Assembly (NCBI GenBank): GCA_007128995.1
Contig: SKWJ01000231.1
Span: forward strand, 1 to 6,513
Length of the DNA: 6,513 nt
Reading direction: 5' to 3'
Origin: Paracoccaceae bacterium
Lineage (GTDB): Bacteria; Pseudomonadota; Alphaproteobacteria; Rhodobacterales; Rhodobacteraceae
Shown in pieces: positions 1 to 6,513 of the stretch. How positions within the stretch are numbered: the first letter of the stretch is position 1; each line of letters starts with the position of its first letter. The notes under the pieces were generated by a model. That model saw only the letters and a list, made by a program, of their open reading frames with translations, was not told where the DNA came from and ran no database searches. The position numbers were made by a program, and so were the translations under genes.

Positions 1-270
1 CGCATCGATGCCTCGATCAAGGTCTGGACGGCCGACGAACTGATCTATGGCTACGGCATCGGCCTGCTGCAGCCGGTGACCGACACCCGCACTCTGATCG
101 AGGATCCAAATATCGTTGCAGGCAGCCTCAAGCTTGATGTGCATGGCAGTATCGGCCTGACCGGTGGGCAGGAACTCATCAACATGTACGGGGATATCAC
201 CCCCGAACAACGTATCCTGCTTGCGGCGGCAGAACGTCAGGACATCGACTTTCTGACCACCGACAGGATC
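1..270 (+). other. Conserved linker at the N-terminal side of the window (protein residues 1-90)
   Basis: This part is not obviously repetitive. It holds VHGSIGLTGGQELINMYGDI followed shortly by LLAAAERQDIDFL. From memory, other giant bacterial proteins of this class carry a similar passage: a 'GGSVG'-like turn, then an 'aAER-D-hxFL' helix-like stretch just before a beta module. Here too the next element is such a module. The match is recalled, not searched. Because this linker is usually internal, it supports a true N-terminus well upstream of base 1. Confidence 0.5.
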
Positions 271-3200
271 GCCGCAACGGTCGATTTCGACCCTCAAGCC
301 AACACGCTGACCAAATCTCAACCCGGCGGCAGAGACTGGAGCACTATCTTCAGTGTTGGTGACACGCTGCAGGTGGAAGGCGTGACCGCCAATGCCACCG
401 AACGCCGGCTCTATAAAATCGCCGCAGTCTCGTCAGACACGATCCAGGTCGAGAGCGACGGCGATCACGGCATCACCGTGCTGGAGTTCAAGCAAGACAT
501 CCACCTGTCGGCAGTGTCGCTCAATCCGCTGGGGCCCGAGGTAGACGTTCTTGTCAACGTCGATGCCGGGTCACGCACGATTACGATCGCTGAGGGCGCG
601 AATGGCAACTTTAACGAAGTCTTCCGCCCCGGCGACAAACTGGTCATCAGCAATGCCAGCCCGACGGCCAGCGGCTTTGACCTGACTGCGCTGCGGCCGT
701 CAGACAACCTCAACACCGGCGCTTCGCCCTTTGTCATCGAGGCGATCAGCGCCGACGGGCGCAGCCTGACGCTGCAGGGCGGGCTTTCGGCGGACGAGGC
801 CGCCATCGCGCTCAATCTGCGAGCGCCCGTCGATATCTTCGTCGTTCAAATCCGCCTGCAGGACGATTTCAATGTCGATGTCAGCGGTGCCATCGAGGCC
901 GTCGCCGGTGGCGATATCTTCTTGGGGTCCGAGCAGGACATGAACCTGCTGCTTCTCGATGCCGGTCAGGCCGCGCGGATCAAGACCTCGGGCAGCATCA
1001 TCTCGCTGCGCAACGATGCCGCCGATGCAGCCAACCCCGGTGACGTGATCCTTGTGCGCGACGGCGCGCTGGTTCTCGAGGCCAGCGACGGCGCGATCGG
1101 GTCCAAGACCTCGCGCATCTGGTATGATCTGCGGGCCAGCGACGTAGACGTGACCGCGCGCGCCACGCTTGACATCTGGATCGGCGAGACCGGCGGCGAC
1201 ATGCGTGTCGCGACGATCTTCTCGCGCTCCGGCGATGTCGATCTGCGCGCACTCGGCGGCAACCTCGTCGATGCGATCAACACCGATTTCGTCAATATCG
1301 AGGCCAATGATATCCGGCTTTTCGCGACCGGCAGCATTGGCAGCGCCTCAAACTCCTTCGACATCGAGGCCCGCGGTGACGGTTCTGCCGCCGGGCGGGG
1401 CTGGGTAACGTTGCAGGCGGGTGCCGATATATTCGTGATCGAAGCAATCGGCGACATGACCTTGCGCCATGCCGTCGCCGGTGGCGATGTCACCCTGACG
1501 GCGGCTGGGTCGATCCTCGACGCGGTGGATACCGACACCAGCGACTTCTATGACGACAGCGATGACAGAGGCACGCCCACGCTGCCGCGGACAGATATCT
1601 TGGGCAACAACATCACGCTCACGGCGCGTACGGGCGCCATCGGCGAGGCGGGCAACGACCTCGATATCCGCATGTCGGCTTCCAGCCCGGGTCTGCTGCG
1701 GACCAGCAGCCTCCTTGATACCTATCTGATCGAGACCAAGGGCGACATCCGCCTCGACCAGGTCAGCGCCCGCCCGCCTTTGGCGCAGGTTTCGGAAATC
1801 CGGCTGTCCGGTCTTGAGGCAGGCGAAGTGCTGGAACTCACCATCGACGGTCAGTCGCTGGAAATCAGTGTCGCCGCAGGCGAAGCCATGGCTGATCTGG
1901 CGGCGCGGCTTGCCGCAGCGATCATCGGCTCGGAAACGCTGGGCCGTCTGGTGCAGGCCGAGGTCGTGGGCTCTACGGTGCAGCTCGTCGGCCGCACGCC
2001 CGGTATTAAGTTCACGGCGGTGCTGGCAGTGAACGGCAATGCCTCGGAACGCGCAAAGTTGGAGCAGATCCTCGGCGCCGAAGCGGGAAGCGTTGTCTTC
2101 ATCACCGCGATCAACGGCTCGGTCCTGAACCGTTCCCCCGACAACGGCCCGAACGTGTTGGGCGGCAGTGCTTTCCTCTCGGCCCAAAACGATGTCGGCG
2201 AACGCAACCGGCCGATCAGTTCAGTCATCAACGAGCTGCAGGCCAGGTCGCTGAACGGGTTGACTTATCTGGTCAATGAAGGGCCGCTAGAGGTCACCGC
2301 AGTCGGAAGCGGCGAAACCGCGATGCGGGCTGCGGGGGACATCGACGTTACCGCCAGCTCGCCCATCCTGTTCACCGCAAATGTGGTTGCAGGCGGCGAC
2401 ATTCGATACCGTGCAACTGACACCCGCGCCGAGAACTACGACAACATCGTCGTGGACCGTAACGTCAGCATCGAGTCGACGGGCGGCAGCATCACCTTTG
2501 AGGCGGGCGACAATGTCGTCGTGCGCTCGGGCGCCAGCGTGACCGCGCTCAATGACCTGCGCATCTTCACCGATGTCGGAGCCGCCGATCTGCTTGGCGG
2601 CGATGTCACGGTTTCCGGTGCGCTCGTCTCACGCGAGGGCGAGGTGCTGATCGTGACCTCTGCGGTCAAGAACGACACCGTGATCGTCTCTGGCTCGATT
2701 GCGGGCCATGCCGGCGTGCGCATCCTGATGGGCGGCGGTCGGGACCGGGTCGAGATTGCAGGCACTGTCGATAGCGACGCCGGCGACGTTCTGATCGACA
2801 TGGGCGACGACACTGATGCGCGCAACGAGATCGAAGTTTCGGGCACGATCCGATCGGAGCGGGATATCTTTCTGTTCAACCTGCCCCAGGCCGAGCACCG
2901 CGCGACCGACGGCCTGCGGATGATGATCCCGGGCGCGCGCGTCCGGGTGGAGCGGGTCGATGCTGAAGATGGCCGCGAGGTAGCCTTCTTCGAGTGGCGC
3001 GGTGCGGCAGGCACGAATGTCGATCTTGCCACAACCAATTACGCCAACACCGCGCAGTGGACGCCGGTCACCGCGTTCCGCCCGAATTCCGGGATTCTCG
3101 ATTTGCTGCAGACATCCGGCGGGGCCCTGGATGCCGGGCGCGACCTGCTGATCTGGACGGGGTCAGGCAACGACCGGATCGTGCTGCAGGGCAGCGTGGA

Positions 3201-6200
3201 GTCCGTGCGCGACCTGACCATCCGCACCGGCAGCGGCACCGACACGGTCAATGTCACCCGCGGAATGTCTGCGGCGGAGGGCTCGGTCCTTGTCGATCTG
3301 GCTGATGGCGCACGGGGAACTGCCCAGGAATTCACACTGGCCGGAAACAGCATTTCGGCTGGCGCGGATGTGACGATCACAGCCCGCGGTGCCTCCGACC
3401 TGAACGTGATGCTTGACGGGCAGGTTACCGCCGGGCGTGACATCCTGATGCGTTCGGATGCCGGAAGAGACAGCTTCCGTGTCAACGACGATATCACCGC
3501 CGGGCGCAACTTGGACTTCAGGACCGGCGCCGGTTCAGACGTGGTTTTGGTTACGGGTGATATTACTGCCACGACTGGAAGCTTCCGGATGGATTTCGGT
3601 GATGATCGCGACGCATTGGACAGGTTGTCGATCACTGGTAAGGTCACAGCTGGCCTTGACGTTGTCATCCTCAGCCTGCCGCAGGCCGATGCAGTGATCG
3701 ACAGGACAAGCGGAACGCTCATCCTTCAACAGGGTGACGTGGTGCGCGTCGATCTGTCTGGCCGGCCGGTATATTACCAGTTCGTCGGACGCAGCGGCGC
3801 CGAGGTGGATCTCGGGCGCTTGAACCTCGACAACACGCGTCTGTGGTCGCGCGAGGTCGAATTCCGCGACAACAACGGCGTCTTCGACATGCGCACCATC
3901 GGCGACAGTCCGATCACGGCGGGGCGCGATGTGGTGCTGATCACCGGCGCCGGTGCCGATAGCATCGCATTCTCGGCCCCGGTCAAGGCGGTAAGGGATC
4001 TTCTGATCGACACCGGCAACGGGCTTGACCGGGTGACCGCGCGCGCTGGGCTAGAGGCGACGCAGGGCAGCATCCGGATAGATCTTGGCAGCGCCCTTGC
4101 GCCTGACCGTCGCTCGAAGGAAGAACGCACCGCCCAGAGTCTATTGATCACGGGCGGCGATCTGACCGCCGGAACCGATATCCGCATCACCGCCGCGGGC
4201 AGCGCCCCGCTCGCGATCACGGTGGAGCGAGAGGTGACTGCTGGCCGCGACTTGACGATCAATACCGGCGAAGGTGCCGACGATCTTGTCTTCGATCGGT
4301 CGGTCACCGCAGGGCGGAACATTAGCATCAATACTGGCGGCGGCAGCGACCTTGTCCGCCTTGCCACCGACCTGCGCGCCGAAACCGGAAACATCGCCGT
4401 CGATCTTGGCGAAGGGGATCAGAACCGCGACCAGCGTTTCCGCATCCTCAAGGGCGATTTGGTCGCCGGTGGCAGCATCTCGCTGCGCGCCTTGGGCAGC
4501 ACAGATACCCGCATCGAGATCGATGGCAACATCGAGGCCGGCGGCGCGCTGGCCGTAAACACCGGCACGGGAACTGATGTTTTCGCGCTGACCGGATCGG
4601 CTATGGCAGGCGGTTCGGTCACGATACGCGCGCTGGCGGGCGCCAACCGCTTTACCATCGACGGCGACATTGTCAGCACTGGCGGCAGCGTGACCATCGA
4701 CCTTGGTGGTGCGCCGCAACTGTCGATGTCGAACAGCTTGCTGGGTGGTGTGCCGGGCCGCGATCTGTTGCAGATCGGCGGCAGCGTGCAGGCGGCAACC
4801 TTCGTGCGGTTCCTGCAAAGCGGCGTCAACGGGGCGATTATCGACGTCTTCGGCCCGGTCATTGCCGGAACCGACATCACCGTGTTGACCGGCGCCGGCG
4901 ATGACCTGATCCGTTTCCGCGACCGGCTGGTGGCCGGGGGGGCCATCGTGATCCGCACCGGTGACGGCCGCGACGAGGTTCGCCTTGACCGCAGCGCCGC
5001 CGCAAAGGGGGGCGAGGCGCGCTTTGATCTCGGCCGGGTCGCCGCCGGTCAGGGCTTGCTGCGGCTTGCCGAAAATGTCGATGCACAGACCGACTTCATC
5101 GTCACCGCAACCGGGCCGGGGCGGATGCGCATCGAGATCGAGGCGCCGGTGACCGCCGGCGCGACGGCGCGCATCGAAACCGGTGCGGGCAACGACGAGA
5201 TCGTTATCAACGCCCCGATCCGCAGCACGGGCGATGCCAGCATCGACACCGGCGGTGGCGCAGACCATGTTGTCGTGGCCGCGAATGGCGGTGTCGAAAG
5301 CAGTGCCGGAAACCTGCGCATCGATCTGGGTGTGGGCGATGGCGCTCTCGACCGGCTCGATGTGGCGGGCGCGCTGGTGGCGGCAGGCTCGCTACTGATC
5401 CGCAAGACCGGCCCCGGTGCGACCCGGCTGACGGTGGATGCCGGTCGCCTGCAGTCCGGCCGAGGGGGAACCAGCATCCTGCTCGGGGACGGGGCGAACA
5501 TCGTCTCGCTGATTGATGCCGAACTGCGCAGCGCCGGCTCGATCCGGCTTGCAACCGGCACCGGCGAGGATCTGGTACAGATCGGACGCGGTCTGATCCG
5601 GGCACAGGATCAGCTGATCCTCGAATCCGGTGCCGGACGCGACGATGTCCAGATATTCGAGGCCGACATCGCGGCCGCGAAGACCCGGATCGATCTGGGC
5701 GCGGGCGACGACCAGTTGGTGATGCGCGATCTGGTCCGGCTGGGCGGCGCGACGACCGTGCTTGGCGGTGCTGGAAACGACCAGTTGACCTTCGTGCGCA
5801 TGCCGCATCAGCGCAGCGGCGACAGTCTGCTTGTCGATGGCGGTGCCGGTTCGGATATCGTCACCATCCAGACCCACGGCTCGCAGGGGGTTGCGCCTGG
5901 GTCGCTGTCCTATGACATCGAAGTGCGCGACAGCGGATCAAGCGGGACAGACCGGCTGGTGTTTCTTGGCACCGAAGGCGATGACGTCGTGCTGTCGCGT
6001 CTGGGCAGCCTGTCGCTGCTGCATGGCACTGCCGCCGCCCTTTCTGCGGGCGTGCCGGCCGCCAGCGCCGAACGGGTGCTCTATGACGCCAACCAGAATG
6101 GCGGTGTGGCAATCCTGACTGGTAACGGCAACGACGTTTTGCGCTTCGACGACACGACAACCGTTACCGCCGTGGATGCCGGCAACGGGAACAACGACAT

Positions 6201-6513
6201 TGTCATCGGGCAGTTCCATGCGGTTCGCCCGATTTTCGAAGCGCCCTTCGGCGGCGGCACGCCGACCGGAACCGAAACCACCGCTGCGGCAGGGCGCTGG
6301 CTATCCAACGGCGTCGGGCATGCGACGCTGATCCGCGCCGGTGCAGGCAACGACCGGGTTGAGGTCAATGCCAACAGCGCGCCGCTGCGCATCGAGACAG
6401 GCGCGGGCGATGACCAGATCATGGTGCGCGGTTTTGCAAGCGGCGGGCAGTACCGCATCAATGCCGAGGTCGAGATCGTCGGCGGGGCGGGGCTGGATCA
6501 TGTCATCTTCGAG
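1..6513 (+). CDS. Giant repetitive beta-solenoid protein, RTX/filamentous-hemagglutinin-like (internal fragment, both ends missing)
   Basis: Frame 1 is open over all 2171 codons with no stop, and repeat motifs stay in register from end to end, so I see no frameshift. The translation is rich in Gly, Asp, Ala, Thr, Val and Ile, and I found no cysteine. Hemagglutinin-like rungs such as GSIISLRNDAADA dominate the first 800 residues; AGRD...TGxGxD rungs and RTX-like GAGND/GAGDD motifs dominate the rest. Proteins of this style are exported giant adhesins or surface/matrix proteins stabilised by Ca2+; that role is inferred from family resemblance. Signal peptide, start codon, C-terminal secretion signal and stop lie outside the window, so total length and export route (type I for RTX proteins, two-partner secretion for true hemagglutinins) cannot be read here. 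No catalytic motif was recognised. The reading frame is near certain, the family is likely, and the biological role is unknown. Confidence 0.93.
271..492 (+). repeat. Beta module, copy 1 (residues 91-164)
   Basis: The order of elements is ATVDFD, then NTLTKSQPGGRDW, FSVGDTLQVEGVTANATE, RLYKIAAVSSDTIQVES. This is the general pattern 'd-t-I-x-r...W...F..GD.L.V.G...N...Y.I..V..dTl.L', a small beta-sandwich-like unit seen repeatedly in giant bacterial surface proteins (recalled, not searched). A second, longer copy follows at 541-822. No binding residues can be assigned. Confidence 0.6.
541..822 (+). repeat. Beta module, copy 2 (residues 181-274)
   Basis: The same order of elements as the copy at 271-492 can be followed: VDVLVNVDAGSRTITI, then FRPGDKLVISNASPTASGF, then SPFVIEAISADGRSLTLQG. 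It is longer because about 15-20 residues (around LTALRPSDNLNTGA) are inserted between the 'GDKLVI' strand and the 'FVIEAIS' strand. The two copies are clearly diverged, so the duplication is old or each was recruited separately. A short hydrophobic/charged linker (HLSAVSLNPLGPE) separates them. Confidence 0.5.
865..1791 (+). other. Filamentous-hemagglutinin-like beta-solenoid stretch (residues 289-597)
   Basis: Irregular rungs each carry a G-s-I or G-d-V turn followed by alternating hydrophobic residues. Examples are GSIISLRNDAADA (from 991), GDVDLRALGGNLVDA (from 1231), GGDVTLTAAGSILDA (from 1480) and GNNITLTARTGAIGEAGNDL (from 1603). These are the 'xLxAxxGxI' rungs typical of filamentous hemagglutinin and other large exoproteins that fold as right-handed beta-helices. 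RTX glycine-rich motifs are absent from this stretch. One very acidic loop sits at 1528-1569 (DTDTSDFYDDSDDR) between two rungs. Confidence 0.72.
1795..2049 (+). other. Inserted compact module with predicted helix (residues 599-683)
   Basis: The order is EIRLSGLEAGEVLELTIDGQ, then SLEISVAAGEAMADLAARLA, AAIIGSETLGRLVQAEVVGS, TVQLVGRTPGIKFTAVLAVN. It reads as strand-strand-helix-strand-strand, with an Ala/Leu-rich amphipathic helix in the middle. It resembles a module scattered through phage-tail-like and giant surface proteins ('GD.ytvtidG...tv..GdT.adva..La.aI...vtA...g..v.Lt...aGt.Ft'). It interrupts the hemagglutinin-like rungs, which resume afterwards, and is the most helix-prone stretch I noticed in the window. 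Confidence 0.6.
2050..2412 (+). other. Hemagglutinin-like rungs after the inserted module (residues 684-804)
   Basis: The solenoid character returns with GSVVFITAINGSVL, AFLSAQNDVGERNRPISSVI, LNGLTYLVNEGPLEVTAVGS and AGDIDVTASSPILFTANVVA. The pattern 'G.v.l.A.nDvG...npi...i..l.a.s.ngl.yl.n.g.l.v' is typical of large exoproteins of this class. The first 15 or so residues (SERAKLEQILGAEAG) are charged and probably form a linker from the preceding module. No RTX motif is present. Confidence 0.6.
2413..2793 (+). other. Transition from hemagglutinin-like to RTX-like rungs (residues 805-931)
   Basis: The sequence runs NIVVDRNVSIESTGGSITFE, AGDNVVVRSGASVTALNDLR, then DVGAADLLGGDVTVSGALVS, and ends with GHAGVRILMGGGRDRVEIAG. 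Early rungs still look hemagglutinin-like; the last rung carries the first clear G-G-G-x-D-x-V (GGGRDRVEI) of the kind that recurs through the remaining protein. The passage 'vt..stGGSit..AGDNV.v..ga.V.a...l.i..D.g.aD' is one I recall as well conserved in this class of giant proteins. Confidence 0.55.
2794..3588 (+). repeat. Long tandem protein repeat, block 1 (265 residues, 932-1196)
   Basis: The block starts at IDMGDDTDARNEIEVSG and contains, in order: an LPQA-type insert (from 2881), an AGRDLLIWTGSGNDRIVL rung (from 3133), a rung starting VRDLTIRTG (from 3205), a VDLADG turn (from 3292), and three rungs starting AGAD (3358), AGRD (3430) and AGRN (3499). Every one of these landmarks recurs in the same order in the next block. 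The copies have diverged at both DNA and protein level. Confidence 0.85.
2881..3132 (+). other. LPQA / W-motif insert in block 1
   Basis: Starting at LPQAEHRATDG, this insert lengthens one supermodule by about 67 residues relative to plain ones. It contains a 'VAFFEWRGAAGTNVDLATTN' stretch followed by YANTAQW. I recall a similar 'Y-x-Y-x-G...vdL...Y.d...W' element from giant bacterial adhesin-like proteins. It lacks the glycine-rich GxGxD motif of the surrounding rungs and probably forms a small domain projecting from the solenoid. Confidence 0.6.
3589..4398 (+). repeat. Long tandem protein repeat, block 2 (270 residues, 1197-1466)
   Basis: It begins at MDFGDDRDALDRLSITG and repeats block 1 landmark for landmark: LPQAD (3676), AGRDVVLITGAGADSIAF (3919), VRDLLIDTG (3991), IDLG (4078), then AGTD (4168), AGRD (4240) and AGRN (4309). 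Offsets from block 1 are 795 bases at the start, 786 after the insert, and 810 after a charged loop (APDRRSKEERTAQ, about eight residues longer here). These local length changes all keep the frame, as expected for a translated duplication under selection. Confidence 0.85.
3676..3918 (+). other. LPQA / W-motif insert in block 2
   Basis: This is the counterpart of the insert at 2881-3132 and is three residues shorter. It starts LPQADAVIDRTSG and holds VYYQFVGRSGAEVDLGRLNL, then DNTRLW. The aligned features are the aromatic strand (FFEWRG against YYQFVG), 'VDL', 'N-T-x-x-W', and a closing segment that returns to AGRD. The aromatic motif and Trp are kept although most other positions differ. Confidence 0.6.
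4399..5820 (+). repeat. Array of ~99-123-residue supermodules made of ~23-residue rungs (residues 1467-1940)
   Basis: Supermodule anchors (V/I/F)DLG lie at 4399, 4696, 5023, 5320 and 5689, spaced 297, 327, 297 and 369 bases. Inside each, rungs follow the pattern 'A-G-x-x-h-x-h-x-T-G-x-G-x-D-x-h-x-h', about 23-24 residues each. GxGxD motifs at 4891 and 4960, 5182 and 5251, and 5557, 5629 and 5698 are 69-72 bases apart. Unlike the two preceding blocks, these supermodules have no LPQA insert. A G-x-G-x-D once per rung suggests Ca2+ or turn stabilisation on one edge of a beta-solenoid; this structural reading is inference. Confidence 0.75.
5821..6513 (+). other. Conserved RTX-rich segment running off the window (residues 1941-2171)
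   Basis: This part is less regular. It reads DGGAGSDIVTI, YDIEVRDSGSSGTDRLVFLG, TEGDDVVLSR, AERVLYDANQNGGVAILTGN, then NDVLRFDDTTTV, AGNGNNDIVIGQF, GRWLSNGVG, AGAGNDRVEV, GAGDDQIMVRGFA, YRINAEVEIVGGAGLDHVIF. I recall a passage of the same order ('YdieV.D.g..GtDrL.v.Gt.gdD', 'ER..YDan.nGGl', 'f.iGQ', 'g.LSNGvs', 'Y.InApV.idGGaG.D') as one of the best conserved parts of giant calcium-binding/LEPR-XLL-type proteins. RTX-like GxGxD sites start at 5839, 6121, 6184, 6340, 6400 and 6481. Confidence 0.65.

Noticed and set aside
1..120. Possible start codon or promoter near the left edge
   Set aside because: Frame 1 is open from the first base, with coding-like sequence and no upstream region, ribosome binding site or signal peptide; this is an internal part of the gene.
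1348..2187. Minus-strand open frame of 279 codons
   Set aside because: It is antisense to clear hemagglutinin-like and inserted-module coding sequence, with Arg/Asp/Gln-rich low-information content, and I see no convincing family resemblance.
2881..3132. Possible separate catalytic domain in the insert
   Set aside because: No catalytic signature is visible; the conserved positions are structural-looking aromatics, Gly and Asp-Leu.
3039..3722. Minus-strand open frames of about 200 codons (also at 2436-3038, 3774-4394 and 966-1538)
   Set aside because: The translations are Ser/Arg/Pro/Val-rich shadows of the plus-strand gene; the frame-1 repeats explain this sequence fully.
3292..4398. Possible DNA-level direct repeats or a recombination hotspot
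   Set aside because: The repeats are clear in protein but diverged in nucleotides. I see no long near-identical DNA stretch, so recent recombination or an assembly artefact is not supported.
4936..4942. Run of seven G, a possible phase-variation tract
   Set aside because: It is short for slipped-strand switching and encodes the expected Ala-Gly-Gly of the rung consensus (AGGAIVIRTG), so normal coding in GC-rich DNA explains it.
4141..5268. Long minus-strand open frame (375 codons) opposite the repeat array
   Set aside because: It lies wholly antisense to the in-register repeats. Its apparent repetitiveness mirrors the plus-strand repeats, and long antisense frames are expected in GC-rich DNA with strong third-position bias. 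No recognisable domain is seen.

Overview
The whole window is the inside of one very large gene. Frame 1 of the + strand reads without a stop from base 1 to base 6513 (2171 codons). It begins and ends mid-protein, so neither start codon, ribosome binding site, promoter, stop nor terminator is present. There is no intergenic DNA, RNA gene, mobile element or CRISPR array. The DNA is GC-rich with a strong G/C bias at third codon positions. Together with the protein type this fits a proteobacterium, perhaps an alphaproteobacterium of the Rhodobacter/Paracoccus kind; that placement is an inference from composition and style only.

The protein is a giant repetitive beta-solenoid polypeptide of the kind usually annotated as 'calcium-binding protein', 'filamentous hemagglutinin-like' or 'LEPR-XLL domain-containing protein'. 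I found no cysteine in the 2171 residues; Asp, Gly, Ala, Thr, Val and Ile dominate, as expected of a secreted Ca2+-dependent surface or matrix protein. From N- to C-terminal side the layout is: a conserved linker (1-270); two related 'G-D-x-L-x-V' beta modules (271-822); a filamentous-hemagglutinin-like stretch (865-1791); an inserted alpha/beta-looking module (1795-2049); more hemagglutinin-like sequence (2050-2412); a transition (2413-2793); two diverged tandem blocks of 265 and 270 residues (2794-4398), each with an extra ~67-residue insert; an array of simpler ~99-123-residue supermodules built from ~23-residue rungs (4399-5820); and a conserved RTX-rich segment (5821-6513) that runs off the end.

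Most striking is the repeat hierarchy. A rung of about 23 residues ('AGRD-beta-TGxGxD-beta') is grouped in fours into a ~99-residue supermodule marked by 'IDLG', and two supermodules plus an insert form the 265-270-residue block. The RTX-like G-x-G-x-D motif occurs about once per rung rather than as a tandem nonapeptide array. Towards the C-terminal side the protein shifts from hemagglutinin-like rungs to RTX-bearing rungs. The likely role is a secreted adhesin or surface-layer/matrix protein. No partner genes (type I secretion ABC transporter, two-partner secretion pore) are visible, so export route and function remain inference.
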